Assembly (NCBI GenBank): GCA_024518585.1
Contig: JANIHI010000001.1
Span: 160,483 to 224,482, forward strand
Source: Methanolinea sp.
GTDB taxonomy: Archaea > Halobacteriota > Methanomicrobia > Methanomicrobiales > Methanospirillaceae
Direction: 5' to 3'
DNA length: 64,000 nt
Shown here: positions 20,477 to 31,384 of the stretch, piece by piece
Position numbering within the stretch: position 1 is the first letter of the stretch
How the letters are laid out: every line of letters begins with the position of its first letter
Translations under genes and position numbers: made by a program
The notes under the pieces: model-generated
The model's input: the letters and a program-made list of their open reading frames with translations, nothing else
What the model was told of the DNA's origin: nothing
The model's database searches: none

Positions 20477-21646
20477 ATGATCACGCTGGCCCTTGCCGGA
20501 AAGCCAAACTGCGGAAAGTCCACGTTCTTCCGGGCGGCGACCATGGCCCCTGCAGAGATCGCCGGGTACCCTTTCACAACCATTGACGCGAACTTCGGCG
20601 TTGCCTACTTTCGGTCAGTCTGCCCCTGCAGGAGCCTCGGGCTTTCCTGTGGCCACTGTACCGACGGTATCAGATACGTCCCGGTCAACCTTATCGACGT
20701 CGCCGGCCTCGTGCCGGATGCCCACAAGGGGAGGGGTCTTGGAAACCAGTTCCTTGACAACCTCCGGCAGGCCGATGCGATCATCCACATCGTGGACGCG
20801 AGCGGTTCCACCGACGCGGAGGGGAACCCCGTGGAGCCAGGGAGCCACGACCCACTCGAGGATATCGCTTTCCTGAAACGCGAGATGACGATGTGGGTGT
20901 GTGGGATCCTCGAGAAACACTGGCAGAAACTGCAGCGCCAGGCCCAGTCAAAAACCTATTCCCTGCACAGGGGTGTATCGGAGGTGCTGACGGGACTGCG
21001 TATCTCTCCCGAGGATGTCATGGATGCTGAACGGGCTGCTGCTATCGATCTTGTGAGGACTGACATGGAAGGCCTTGTCCGTTTCTGCGATGAGATCGTC
21101 CGGATCAGCAAGCCGATGGTAACGGTCGGAAACCGCGTTGACATTGCCCCCCCGCCCCTCGTCGAGAGGCTGCGCACTGCAGGTCTCTCCTTTGCAACTG
21201 CCGCAGGAGAACTTGCATTGCGGAACGCGGTTTCGGCAGGGCTTATTTCGTATCACCCGGGAGACCCGTCCTTCTCCCTCATCCATGAAGAGCGCCTTAC
21301 CCCCGCCCAGAAAGCGGGTTTGAAGACTATCGCCCGTGTCATGGAGCTCTATGGCGGGACGGGCGTCCAGCAGGCAATCAACAGGGCGATAAGGGACACC
21401 CTGGGGATGATCGTTGTCTACCCCGTCGAGGATGAACACAAGTTCTCTGACTCCCGGGGACGTATCCTCCCTGATGCCTTCCTCATGCGGGAAGGCTCAA
21501 CACCCCGGGATCTTGCATACCAGGTCCACACCGATATCGGGAAAGGGTTCTTGTACGCCATCGATGCCCGGACCTCCATGAGGGTCAAGGATAGCTACCA
21601 GCTCAAGGAAGGGGACATCATCCGCATCGTGACTGCCGCTAAATAA
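20477..21646 (+). CDS. YchF-like Obg-family GTPase/ATPase with C-terminal TGS domain
   Basis: GKPNCGKSTFF, LIDVAGLVPDAHKGRGLGNQFLDNLRQAD; C-terminal TGS. Confidence 0.93.
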   Translation: MITLALAGKPNCGKSTFFRAATMAPAEIAGYPFTTIDANFGVAYFRSVCPCRSLGLSCGHCTDGIRYVPVNLIDVAGLVPDAHKGRGLGNQFLDNLRQADAIIHIVDASGSTDAEGNPVEPGSHDPLEDIAFLKREMTMWVCGILEKHWQKLQRQAQSKTYSLHRGVSEVLTGLRISPEDVMDAERAAAIDLVRTDMEGLVRFCDEIVRISKPMVTVGNRVDIAPPPLVERLRTAGLSFATAAGELALRNAVSAGLISYHPGDPSFSLIHEERLTPAQKAGLKTIARVMELYGGTGVQQAINRAIRDTLGMIVVYPVEDEHKFSDSRGRILPDAFLMREGSTPRDLAYQVHTDIGKGFLYAIDARTSMRVKDSYQLKEGDIIRIVTAAK

Positions 21647-21692
21647 CCTTTTTTTTGGGAAATGGCCGCTATTTCAAGGTAGAATATGAGAT

Positions 21693-21703
21693 AAATTTAT
21701 ATA
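21693..21703 (+). promoter_or_regulatory. Archaeal TATA box for the small gene at 21730
   Basis: aaatttatata about 27-37 nt upstream of ATG, implying a leaderless or near-leaderless mRNA. Confidence 0.5.
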
Positions 21704-21729
21704 CTAAAAATAATAACCGGTGTATTGCA

Positions 21730-22050
21730 ATGGGTGGCGAGATTTACCAGGCCCAGATACTGAAAAATTTTTTCGATACCATCACAGGCACTGACAGGAA
21801 CCTGACCCGTATCTTCATGTGCGTGGTGAGCCTTGCAAAGATCCGGATGGAGCCTCCGGAAAAACTTGCTTTCCTGATTGACCAATTGAGAAAGAGCAAA
21901 CAGCACAAGGAGCTCTCGGTCGACATCCTCGACTACATGTGCGATGTTGCTGCACAGCTCGAGATAACCGCTGTCCAGACTGCCTTTGGTACCAGGGAGA
22001 TCGGGGAGATTGCCCGCGAATTCCAGGGAATCAGCATGGACAGCCTTTGA
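21730..22050 (+). CDS. Small conserved-looking protein of unknown function
   Basis: ATG-started ORF MGGEIYQAQILKNFFDTITG... with adjacent promoter. Confidence 0.65.
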   Translation: MGGEIYQAQILKNFFDTITGTDRNLTRIFMCVVSLAKIRMEPPEKLAFLIDQLRKSKQHKELSVDILDYMCDVAAQLEITAVQTAFGTREIGEIAREFQGISMDSL

Positions 22051-22186
22051 AAAAGTTCTCTTTTGGATTTTTTGAAAGACAGGTCCTTTTCGGGTGGGTG
22101 GTGAAGACCAGGGGGCAATTGTCCCCACACCCCGCGTGAAATGCTAAAAAGGGTAAAATATCCCTTGGTCTTTTATCGGGGCACTC

Positions 22187-23041
22187 TCATTGGGGTGCAA
22201 TGAGTCGCCTGTACCCTTCCAGGATCTGGATCACGAAGTTCTGGTGTTCATCAAGGGACTGGCCATCGTCCGGGGACTGCAGGTATGCAACGGCATACAG
22301 CAGCAGGATGGCATTGTCAAGGGTGTAAATATTTGGGTCTTCCACCTGGTCCGGCGGGAGGGAGAGGGCAAGGAAAGGCATGTCCTCGCTGCCGAACGCT
22401 ACTGGTGAAAATTCTCCCACCCTGGCCTCCTCGAGGGCTGCTGCCCTGTCACGCAGGATTGCAAGGGCTTTTCCAAGGACCGGCGGGACCTTGCCCTGCT
22501 CCAGGTGTGCCAGTGCCCGGCCTGCATCCGTCTTCACCTTGGGATAGAGCCCAAACTTGAATGACAGCACCGCTGACGCAATGTCATGGGCACAGTCCCT
22601 GCTGACATTTCCAAAATGCGGTGTGATACGGTGGATATACTCATAGAGATATTTTTCCATCTGATCTTCCTCCTTCCTGGGGGTCCTGGGGGTGCTGAAC
22701 CGGAGCTCGAGGCGCAATGCAAGGGCAGTGATACTTGCCGCATAGAGAGCCTGCAAAAGCAGGGACGGCTTTGTTTCCAGCGGCACGATGAAGATGAAGA
22801 GGGCAAACATGGGGGTGCAAAGGGAGACAATGTCTTTCCGCGGCTTGCCCAGTGCTATCCCTGCCAACAGGAGAGAGGCAAAAACGCTCCCCCAGTAAAA
22901 GTCAGCCGCGTCGGTGATCACTCCCGCATGCTGGAGGCCAATCCCGAGGGCAAAGCCTCCAAACGAAAGCACCGGTACAAGGAGGAGGAGCAACCTCTCC
23001 TGCCTCTTCGTTCTCCTTCCACTCCGGCTCTTTAGGAACAC
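22187..23041 (-). CDS. Membrane protein of unknown function
   Basis: N-terminal TM segments, soluble helical C-terminus. Confidence 0.7.
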   Translation of the reverse strand: MFLKSRSGRRTKRQERLLLLLVPVLSFGGFALGIGLQHAGVITDAADFYWGSVFASLLLAGIALGKPRKDIVSLCTPMFALFIFIVPLETKPSLLLQALYAASITALALRLELRFSTPRTPRKEEDQMEKYLYEYIHRITPHFGNVSRDCAHDIASAVLSFKFGLYPKVKTDAGRALAHLEQGKVPPVLGKALAILRDRAAALEEARVGEFSPVAFGSEDMPFLALSLPPDQVEDPNIYTLDNAILLLYAVAYLQSPDDGQSLDEHQNFVIQILEGYRRLIAPQ

Positions 23042-23161
23042 AGTACCACAAGAGTGTTGGGAGAATACGAGAAAAAGATTTCAATAAATATTTTCGTTCG
23101 CCCACGGGAAGGGCGACAGTGTCTCGGATGCTTTATGCGCACCGCCGCAGTACATTTTTCC

Positions 23162-24340
23162 ATGAAGGTGTGCATTATGTGCGGCGGTGAGGGAACACGT
23201 CTGCGGCCCCTCACTTTTGAACGTCCGAAGCCGTGTATTCCCATCGTCAACAGGCCATCGATTCAGCACCTCGTCTCCCACCTCTCCAACCTCGGTTTCC
23301 GGGAGGTGATCGTGACCCTCGGCTACATGGGTAAGGCAATCGAAGGGGCCCTCCGGGACGGGTCTCTCTTCGGGGTTGATATCACGTACGTCCGGGAAAG
23401 GACAAAGCTGGGGACGGCAGGGAGCGTGAAGAATGCACAGGCTTACCTGGAGGATGGCAACTTCCTTGTCGTGGGCGGAGACCACGTGACCGACCTGAAC
23501 CTCCTTGATTTTTACCGGGAACACGGGCGTTTCGAGTCTCCCGTCTCGATAGGGCTGATCAGTATCGATGAACCGGGGGAGTACGGCATTGCCGAGATCG
23601 ATGCAGATTTCCGGATCAAGCGGTTCAAGGAGAAACCTGCACCTGGCGAGATCTTTTCGAACCTGGCCAGCACGGGAATCTATGTCTGCACACCTGAAAT
23701 TTTTGACCATATACCGCCCAAAACAAAATTTGACTTCGCACGTGACCTTTTTCCCACGCTGATGGACGACGGGAAGACCATTACCGGGTGGCTTGCCCGG
23801 GGTAACTGGACGGATGTTGGAAACCCCTCGTCGCTTCGCCAGGCAGAGAAATGGAAGTTGCAGGAGATACCGTACACGAGCATCAGCGGCGACCTCACCA
23901 TCCGTGCGGGTCAGATCCAGGGGCCTGTCCAGATTGGCAATTCTGTTTCCATGGGACGAAAATCCCGCATCATCGGCCCTGTCTCAATCGGATCCGGCAC
24001 AGTTATAGAGGACCATGTCCTCATCGGACCCTACACGAGTATCGGCGAGGACTGCATCATCGAGGGTCATGCCAAGATCTTCTCGTCTTCCCTCTATAAC
24101 CATGTCACAGTAGGGAAGAACACCACAGTCTCGGGGAGCATCATTGACAACGACACCCTGATCGGAAACGATTGCAGCCTCGAGAACGATACTGTCATCG
24201 GACCCCGCGTCACCCTCGGGAACAATGTCGTGGTCCATTCACGCACCCGGGTCTGGCCTGAAGTGGTCGTTGCACAGGGGACAGTGGTCAGGGAGCACCT
24301 GCTCAATGACAGGTTTGAAGAACGGTATGACGGGTCTTAA
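23162..24340 (+). CDS. GlmU-like sugar-phosphate nucleotidyltransferase with left-handed beta helix
   Basis: MKVCIMCGGEGTRLRPLTFERPKP; C-terminal hexapeptide repeats. Confidence 0.92.
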   Translation: MKVCIMCGGEGTRLRPLTFERPKPCIPIVNRPSIQHLVSHLSNLGFREVIVTLGYMGKAIEGALRDGSLFGVDITYVRERTKLGTAGSVKNAQAYLEDGNFLVVGGDHVTDLNLLDFYREHGRFESPVSIGLISIDEPGEYGIAEIDADFRIKRFKEKPAPGEIFSNLASTGIYVCTPEIFDHIPPKTKFDFARDLFPTLMDDGKTITGWLARGNWTDVGNPSSLRQAEKWKLQEIPYTSISGDLTIRAGQIQGPVQIGNSVSMGRKSRIIGPVSIGSGTVIEDHVLIGPYTSIGEDCIIEGHAKIFSSSLYNHVTVGKNTTVSGSIIDNDTLIGNDCSLENDTVIGPRVTLGNNVVVHSRTRVWPEVVVAQGTVVREHLLNDRFEERYDGS

Positions 24341-25122
24341 CCCCTCCGGACCAGCCGGTGGGTGATTGCGACGAGGGGATGACGGGCATAATCAAGAACC
24401 TGGATGTCGTCCAGCGTCCGCAGGTTCATGGCCCGTGCAGTCCTCTCCATGCCAAGCTCGATGTCCTCGTTGACCTCGATCACGTACGCATCGAGGGCCT
24501 TAATACCCATTTTACGGGCAGCTATCGCCCGGTGGTGCCCATCGACGAGTATCAGCCGCCCCGGCTTGCGTACCACTATCAGGGGTTCGGCAAGGCCCTT
24601 CCTGATCTCGTAAATCCTTCCTTCCAGTTCATCCTCGTATATACGCGATTGCGTGGGGACGAGCTTATCGATGGGGACGGTCTCCCTCTTCAGCTCGGGG
24701 GAGATACCATGGAGTGTCTTTAACGTGGCGATGAAATTGAAGACTTTTTCCGGGGATACGTGCTCGATCTGGGACCGGATGACGTCAGTATTCGAGATGA
24801 TCCCAAGAAGGTTGTTGTGCTCGTCAACTACCGGGAGTTTCTGGATGCCTGACCTGAATATGACCCGCGCCGCGTCGTTGATGCTCATGTCTGGGTCTGC
24901 CACGATCAAATGGTCTGACATCACATCCTTTACCGGCGTGTCAGGGGGTTTGAACAGGAGATCGCGTGCAGCAACGTATCCAACGACCTCCTTCCCGTTC
25001 ACGACGGGAAAACCGTCATGACCGGTTTTTCGTATCTTCTCCATGACCTCACGGACGGTACCGTCGGCGCTGACAGTGACGACGTCGTAAGTCATGTAGT
25101 CCCTGACCTTTTTCTTATCCAT
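24337..25122 (-). CDS. Tandem CBS domain protein with ParB/Srx-like C-terminal domain
   Basis: VRDYMTYDVVTVSADGTVREVMEKI; VDGHHRAIAARKMGIKALDAYV. Confidence 0.88.
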   Translation of the reverse strand: MDKKKVRDYMTYDVVTVSADGTVREVMEKIRKTGHDGFPVVNGKEVVGYVAARDLLFKPPDTPVKDVMSDHLIVADPDMSINDAARVIFRSGIQKLPVVDEHNNLLGIISNTDVIRSQIEHVSPEKVFNFIATLKTLHGISPELKRETVPIDKLVPTQSRIYEDELEGRIYEIRKGLAEPLIVVRKPGRLILVDGHHRAIAARKMGIKALDAYVIEVNEDIELGMERTARAMNLRTLDDIQVLDYARHPLVAITHRLVRRG

Positions 25123-25185
25123 CCCATCTCATTTCGGGCTGCAATAATTAAAACCCATCGGGAAAAAATTGAGAAAAGAAAATAT

Positions 25186-25656
25186 TTACTCGATTTTGAT
25201 CCGGCTTCCCCGCTCTTCCTTGGATTTTTTCAGGCGGATCTCGAGGACGCCATTCTTGAAGCTGGCAGATGCTCCCTTGTCCGTGACGTCGTGGGGGAGC
25301 GCTACGGTGCGGGACATCGTCCCGTACATCCTCTCGCGTACATAATATCCTTCTTCCTTCTCTTCCTTGTCCGAGCGTCTCTCGCACGTGATCTCGAGCA
25401 TGTTCGGAGCAACGAGGGAGATGGAGATGTCTTCCTTGTCGACGCCCGGGAGGTCGGCAACTACCATGACCTCGTCTTCGTGCTCCCTCACGTCAACCCG
25501 GAACTCTCCCCTGATAGCAGGGAGGAACCGGTCTGCAACACCTCCAACCGGGAGTAACCGGCCCCCTGTACCCCAGAACCGGTTCTCCATTTCTGCAAGC
25601 ATGTCCTCAAAGTCCCTCATGGTCCAGCTGAATGGATATCTCCTCCTGAATACCAT
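25186..25656 (-). CDS. Hsp20/alpha-crystallin family heat shock protein
   Basis: VVADLPGVDKEDISISL, RTVALPHDVT, ASFKNGVLEIRLKK; SD aggaggt before ATG. Confidence 0.95.
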   Translation of the reverse strand: MVFRRRYPFSWTMRDFEDMLAEMENRFWGTGGRLLPVGGVADRFLPAIRGEFRVDVREHEDEVMVVADLPGVDKEDISISLVAPNMLEITCERRSDKEEKEEGYYVRERMYGTMSRTVALPHDVTDKGASASFKNGVLEIRLKKSKEERGSRIKIE

Positions 25657-25683
25657 ATCAACACCTCCTATCTTTTTTCCTTT

Positions 25684-25702
25684 CAGCATCGCCGTGATGC
25701 TG
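25684..25702 (-). promoter_or_regulatory. Perfect 7-bp hairpin in the hsp20 5' leader
   Basis: CAGCATC-GCCGT-GATGCTG between the AT-rich promoter (tataatatt) and the SD/ATG. Confidence 0.5.
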
Positions 25703-25812
25703 AACTAACCTTATGTTAATAATAATATTATATAAAATTTTCTACTATTGCAGGAGTCTGCCAAAACGTTCACCGTGAAATGTTTATTTTCAGCCACGCC
25801 AATCAAGAATGA

Positions 25813-26511
25813 ATGAAATCAAAGGAGAGGGCAAAGAAAAAGCCTGGCAGCGGGTGGAATGCCAAAAAGATCGGTCTCGTCGTCATCGGAGTGGGGTTTG
25901 CGGTAATCATGGTGGTCAGCTCCCTCGGCATGGGATGGCTCATCTCTCTCAACCCGGCCTCCCCCGGCGACCGCGTGACCGTCGCGGTTACCTTCTACGA
26001 TGGCCAAAACCGCCCTGTTCTCACGTCGAACATCAGGACGTTCAATGCGACATTTGAGGGTGGGACCATGGTGTGGCTCTGCGGTCCTTTTTCACTGCGC
26101 GTGGGGGAGAACAGCACGAAGGATATCATCCCCGTCCCGGTCTACAACTACTATTACGGGGAATCCAAATTTGCCCTGTTTTCCCCTGAATATAATGCAA
26201 TTGCCCGTGAGGTTGCAGGGATGAGACAGGGGGAGACAAAGAAGGTGTCGCTACCCACCTTCTCCGGCCTCGAACGCGAGATGACTGCAGAAGAGTTCAA
26301 TGGGATCGGTGGTAACTTCACGACTGTCGTCCCCGGTGACCAGGTTGTGCTTGCCTTTGCCGACCAGCCGACAGTCTCCATCGAGGAAAATGTCACACCC
26401 TCGTACGTGATCAGGACTGCGTTCATCACGGCCAAGTCCACCGGGGGTGTGCGTGTGAACTATGCCTATCCCGTCGCAGAACTCTCCGTCACCCAGGTGG
26501 TCAAGGCCTGA
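25813..26511 (+). CDS. FKBP-type peptidyl-prolyl isomerase-like membrane-anchored protein
   Basis: N-terminal TM; V.V.Y..FALFSPEYNAIAREVAGMRQGETKKVSLP. Confidence 0.65.
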   Translation: MKSKERAKKKPGSGWNAKKIGLVVIGVGFAVIMVVSSLGMGWLISLNPASPGDRVTVAVTFYDGQNRPVLTSNIRTFNATFEGGTMVWLCGPFSLRVGENSTKDIIPVPVYNYYYGESKFALFSPEYNAIAREVAGMRQGETKKVSLPTFSGLEREMTAEEFNGIGGNFTTVVPGDQVVLAFADQPTVSIEENVTPSYVIRTAFITAKSTGGVRVNYAYPVAELSVTQVVKA

Positions 26512-26551
26512 TACCGGTGATTTTTTATACACCCACACCTTCTTTTCACTC

Positions 26552-26812
26552 ATGGCAATCCGCGTCCTGTATTTTTTCCAGGATGGGTGCATGGCATGTC
26601 ACGAACAGGAACCCATTCTTGCAGAGGTGGAGAAACTACTCGGTTTTTCGGCAGAGAGGATCGACCCGCTGAGAGAAAGGGCGTACATCAGGAAGTACCG
26701 GCTCACGGTCACCCCGACGATTCTCATCGAACGGGATGGGGCCGAGGTTGCCCGGTTTGAAGGACTGGTTCACAGGGAACAACTCGAGGAGGCAGTCCGC
26801 GCACACTCATAG
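26552..26812 (+). CDS. Thioredoxin-like protein
   Basis: VLYFFQDGCMACHEQEP, YRLTVTPTILIERDG. Confidence 0.88.
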   Translation: MAIRVLYFFQDGCMACHEQEPILAEVEKLLGFSAERIDPLRERAYIRKYRLTVTPTILIERDGAEVARFEGLVHREQLEEAVRAHS

Positions 26813-27376
26813 GGGATAGGCAAAGATCCTCCTGATCCGTTTTGCCTCGGCCATCTGGCCAGGCTTCCTGAGGACACCTCCCCCCCTTATCTTGATGACC
26901 GAGACCCGGAACCTTTTTTTGCCGGCCCCGTACGTTTCACCAACCACGAAGTGTTCTTCTCCCGGGACGGTCATCCGGAACGGCACAGTTGTGCTGCCGG
27001 TGTGAATGGCAACCGGGACTGACACTTCTTCAACCCTCCTCGTCCAGAGGGCCGATATATCATGGGAGGTTGCCTGCCTGACCCTCGCGTTTCCTCTCTC
27101 AATGGACGTTACTTCAACTCCGACATAGTCATCGCCACACAGGGCAACGAACGCATCCCCAATCCGGCAGATCTCTCCTTCATCCAACTCAATGGAGCAG
27201 ATGCGGGATTTATCGCCATCGCTCACGATTGCCCGGACTTGCACCGTCTTTTTCCCTTTGCTTAAGTCGACCGGGTGGATATCCCCGCACTCGCGGCACC
27301 TGCCCAGGGGATTTCTACCCCGGGAAATGATATCATGTTCTGTTTCGCACCCGCAGGCAGGACAGTATGTCTCCAT
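26807..27376 (-). CDS. HVO_0476-type zinc finger protein
   Basis: YCPACGCETEHDIISRGRNPLGRCRECG. Confidence 0.82.
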   Translation of the reverse strand: METYCPACGCETEHDIISRGRNPLGRCRECGDIHPVDLSKGKKTVQVRAIVSDGDKSRICSIELDEGEICRIGDAFVALCGDDYVGVEVTSIERGNARVRQATSHDISALWTRRVEEVSVPVAIHTGSTTVPFRMTVPGEEHFVVGETYGAGKKRFRVSVIKIRGGGVLRKPGQMAEAKRIRRIFAYPL

Positions 27377-27429
27377 TCTTCCCTCCCTTGCCAAATTATT
27401 TCATTCCGGGGTGATATCTCCCGTGCCGG

Positions 27430-28626
27430 TCACAGGAGAATGCTGATAACCACTGCAACGACTCCCCCTCCCAGGGTGGCCAGGAAATTCGTCCCTGCAT
27501 TCCCAATCATCCCGGGATTTTCCATCAATGCACCGACAAGGCTGTCTATGTTCGTCCCGATGAAACCTGCGATGGAACAGGCGAGGGCAACCGGAAGATC
27601 CACGATGCCAAGGAGAAGGGCAAGGAGAGATATGGTGAACGAACCTGCAAGGGAGACCAGTTCACCCGCCACCGTGACCCCCCCGTTGGTCCCGGCCCTG
27701 ACCTTCTTCCCTGTGGTAATGAGGTAGGGCTCCCCTTCTGTCACGCCGATCTCGCTTGCCATCGTGTCGGCTGCGGCGGTTGCCACGCTTCCCACAAAGA
27801 GAGCGAGGAAGACGGGGGAGCCAGTGACACCCCAGAGAACGGCTGCCCCCGCGGAAACACTCCCGTTTGCAAAGACATTGAGGTATCCCCGGGCGCCCCC
27901 GTGGGTCTGTTCAACACCCATTTTCTCCTTGTCCAAAAAACGGTACCGGGTGCTTGCAGAGCCCAGTATGAAAAAGGCAAGCATGAGAATGAACCACCGG
28001 ATATCTGCAAAGATGATGAGGACTATTCCGATCAGGGCTCCCGAAAACAGGCCACTGACATCAGCTGTCCCTGTCCGGTAGGAGAAGAAACCGAAGCTGA
28101 AAGCGATGACGACGGCAAATGCAATGAGGGCAAGATCGGCACTGTAGTTCAGTTCATTGATGAGGACCATCGTCATGGCAACACCAAGCGCCTCGATCAT
28201 CAGGGAATCCTCACGCCGGTAAAGGATTGCCTTGAGGAGGACTGCTACGACGATACCAAAGAGGACGACGAGGGGTGCAGAGACATCCAGGTAGACCAGC
28301 ACAAGGGCACATGCGGCAAGGGCAAGGATGATGTGGATGATGTAAGTGGCCATCCGCCCGTCTCTTCCATGGAAGGTTATCTCTCCGGTGACGAGGATTG
28401 CCAGCGTGCAACAGAAAACAAAGAGGGGTAAGATGGATAGCCCAAAAAGGATGGCAATAGGGACCAGTGCGACTGCAAGAAGTCGTGTCCGGGGAATGAG
28501 ATACATCACCAGGGCACTCACTAATACAATAATGGAGAGGAGCCACGGCGGCTGGATGAAGGGTGCGATCAGGATGAACGAGAGGACCACTACCGTTGCG
28601 AGACGCTCCCCGAGGTCGTTCATCAT
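27430..28626 (-). CDS. DUF92 family integral membrane protein
   Basis: ADTMASEIG...GTNGGVTVAGELVSLAGS...GTNIDSLVGA. Confidence 0.9.
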   Translation of the reverse strand: MMNDLGERLATVVVLSFILIAPFIQPPWLLSIIVLVSALVMYLIPRTRLLAVALVPIAILFGLSILPLFVFCCTLAILVTGEITFHGRDGRMATYIIHIILALAACALVLVYLDVSAPLVVLFGIVVAVLLKAILYRREDSLMIEALGVAMTMVLINELNYSADLALIAFAVVIAFSFGFFSYRTGTADVSGLFSGALIGIVLIIFADIRWFILMLAFFILGSASTRYRFLDKEKMGVEQTHGGARGYLNVFANGSVSAGAAVLWGVTGSPVFLALFVGSVATAAADTMASEIGVTEGEPYLITTGKKVRAGTNGGVTVAGELVSLAGSFTISLLALLLGIVDLPVALACSIAGFIGTNIDSLVGALMENPGMIGNAGTNFLATLGGGVVAVVISILL

Positions 28627-28789
28627 CCCTTTCCGTTTGGTCTTGCAGGAATAATAGTTTTGCAGGTTTTTTCCTTCGGCCTGCCTAACCCACTCTCCTT
28701 TCTCCAGCCGATGTATTGCGGATCGGGGCAGTTTCCAGGCGTATCGATATCGATTAGGTATATCTCCTGCCAGTTCCAATATTGGAAGA

Positions 28790-31384
28790 ATGTCGCCGTC
28801 TCCGGATCTCCCGAAAAACTATGATTTTGCCGAGGTGGAAAGGCGCTGGCAAGGTGCCTGGCGGGACGAAGAACACTTTTTTGATCCGCAGTCAACAAGA
28901 CCAAAATTCGTCATCGACACGCCCCCACCTTACCCGACGGGGACTTTCCACATTGGAAATGCGTTCAACTGGTGTTATATCGACTTTATTGCCAGGTACC
29001 ACCGGATGCTTGGTTATAATGTGATGTTTCCGCAGGGCTGGGACTGCCATGGCCTTCCCACAGAGGTCAAGGTCGAAGAGATCCACGGGATAACGAAGAA
29101 CGATCTCCCCCGGGAGGAATTCCGGAGGATGTGCAGGGAACTTACGCTCGGCAATATCGAGAAGATGCGTCGTACTCTCCGGAGAATGGGCTTCTCGGTC
29201 GACTGGAGCAATGAATACATCACGATGCTCCCTGCCTACTACAAAAAGACCCAGATCTCCTTCCTCCGGATGCTTGCGGCCGGCTATATTTACCAGAGTG
29301 AACACCCGGTAAACTTCTGCACGCGGTGCGAGACAGCCATTGCGTTTGCCGAGGTGGCCTATGAACCACGGGAGACAAAACTCAATTATTTCGATTTTGA
29401 TGGCATCGAGATCGCCACCACCCGGCCGGAGCTCCTTGCGGCCTGCGTTGCCGTAGCGGTCCACCCCGAGGATGAGCGTTACCGGGGAATGGCAGGGAGG
29501 GAACTCATCGTTCCAATCTTTGGTCACCGTGTCCCCCTGATAGCTGATCCCGCCGTTGACCCTGAATTTGGTTCAGGTGCGGTCATGATATGTACCTTTG
29601 GAGACAAGCAGGACGTCCACTGGTGGAAACAGCACAAACTCGACCTCCGCAAGGCAATCGACCGCCAGGGGACGATGACTTCCATCGCGGGCAGGTACGC
29701 CGGGATGAAGTCAGGAGAATGCAGGGAGGCAATACTCGAAGACATGAAAAAAGAGCAGATACTCACCCGCCAGGAGCCCCTCGAGCAGAGGGTGGGGACA
29801 TGCTGGAGGTGCAAGACTCCCATCGAGATCATGAGCGAGCGGCAATGGTTCGTAAAGATCGACCGGGAGGCCATCCTCAAGGCTGCCCGGGAGATACGGT
29901 GGGTACCTGAGCACATGTTCCTCCGGATGGAGAACTGGATCCAGCAGATGGAATGGGACTGGTGCATCTCCCGCCAGAGGATCTTCGCGACACCAATCCC
30001 CGTCTGGTTCTGCCGGAGATGCGGGGAGATGATAGTACCTTCCGAAGACGAACTCCCGGTTGACCCCACTGTTGATCAGCCCTCACGCCCCTGTCCCCGC
30101 TGCCAGTCCCGCGACTTCTCCGGGGAAGAAGACGTCCTCGATACATGGATGGACTCGTCCATCTCTGTCCTTAACGTCACGGGGTGGGACGGAAGTGGTA
30201 TTCCCCCCCTCTTCCCTGCCGAGCTGAGGCCCCAGGGACATGACATCATCCGGACGTGGGCTTTCTACACTATTCTGCGTTCGGTTGCCCTGACGGGCCT
30301 GCGCCCCTGGGACCAGATCCTCATCAACGGCATGGTCCTGGGAGAGGATGGCTTCAAGATGAGCAAGAGTCGCGGGAACATCATCACCCCCGAGGAGATC
30401 ATCGAGAAGCACGGGGCCGATGCCCTGCGGCAGTGGGCGGCTCTCGGGGCTGCAACCGGCTCTGACATCATGTTCAACTGGAACGACGTTGTTGCCGCGT
30501 CCCGGTTCCAGACAAAATTCTGGAATATTGCCCGGTTCGTTCACATCCAGCTGAAACGCAGGGACTTTTCTCCTGATGCACCGGTATGTGCCCTTGCCGA
30601 CAGGTGGTTGCTTGACCGCCTCTCCGAGACGATCGGGGATGTCACGTCAGCCATGAACGATTACCAGTTTGACAGGGCACTGAAGGCTATCCGGGAGTTT
30701 GCCTGGGACGTGCTTGCAGACCACTACATCGAGCTTGTGAAGGGGAGGCTCTACTCTGATGAGCCGGGCCGGGACGGTGCCTGCCGTGCCCTGTACACGA
30801 CCCTCGACGCACTCTGCCGGATGATGGCGCCCTTTTGCCCCTTCTTCGCGGAGGAATGTTACTCGTACCTGGGAAAAGGGAGTGTGCATTCCCAGACCTG
30901 GCCCGCTCCCCCCCTGCGGGACCCGGCTGCCCGGAAGGATGGCGACCTGCTCGTCAGGATAGTCGCCGAGCTGCGGCGCTACAAGCATGACAGGGGACTT
31001 GCACTGAATGCACCGATGGGAAGGGTCGTCGTCTTCTCCTCGCCGTTTACCGATGACGGGGGGGACGCAGGAAGGGCAGTCAATGCCGAGGTTGAGTGGC
31101 ATTCACAACCCCCGAAACTCGAGAAGGTCCCTGGCGAGGTGCAGTTTAACATGGCAGTCATCGGTCCGCGCCTGAAGAAAGATGCGCGTGCCTTCATGGA
31201 GGCTGTCCGGGCTCTCCCGCCGAACCTGCTTGAAAATCCCCCTGCACGTATCCGCGTCGGGGAGAGGGACATCGAGGTCCCCGAAGGTGCATTTTCCCTC
31301 CAGTTCACCTATCTCCTTGGGGGGGAAGAGGTGGATGTCCGTATCGTCGACGATGCGATCGTAACAATCCACACCACTCCCTGA
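28790..31384 (+). CDS. valS: Valine--tRNA ligase
   Basis: [41 protein letters not shown]. Confidence 0.97.
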   Translation: MSPSPDLPKNYDFAEVERRWQGAWRDEEHFFDPQSTRPKFVIDTPPPYPTGTFHIGNAFNWCYIDFIARYHRMLGYNVMFPQGWDCHGLPTEVKVEEIHGITKNDLPREEFRRMCRELTLGNIEKMRRTLRRMGFSVDWSNEYITMLPAYYKKTQISFLRMLAAGYIYQSEHPVNFCTRCETAIAFAEVAYEPRETKLNYFDFDGIEIATTRPELLAACVAVAVHPEDERYRGMAGRELIVPIFGHRVPLIADPAVDPEFGSGAVMICTFGDKQDVHWWKQHKLDLRKAIDRQGTMTSIAGRYAGMKSGECREAILEDMKKEQILTRQEPLEQRVGTCWRCKTPIEIMSERQWFVKIDREAILKAAREIRWVPEHMFLRMENWIQQMEWDWCISRQRIFATPIPVWFCRRCGEMIVPSEDELPVDPTVDQPSRPCPRCQSRDFSGEEDVLDTWMDSSISVLNVTGWDGSGIPPLFPAELRPQGHDIIRTWAFYTILRSVALTGLRPWDQILINGMVLGEDGFKMSKSRGNIITPEEIIEKHGADALRQWAALGAATGSDIMFNWNDVVAASRFQTKFWNIARFVHIQLKRRDFSPDAPVCALADRWLLDRLSETIGDVTSAMNDYQFDRALKAIREFAWDVLADHYIELVKGRLYSDEPGRDGACRALYTTLDALCRMMAPFCPFFAEECYSYLGKGSVHSQTWPAPPLRDPAARKDGDLLVRIVAELRRYKHDRGLALNAPMGRVVVFSSPFTDDGGDAGRAVNAEVEWHSQPPKLEKVPGEVQFNMAVIGPRLKKDARAFMEAVRALPPNLLENPPARIRVGERDIEVPEGAFSLQFTYLLGGEEVDVRIVDDAIVTIHTTP

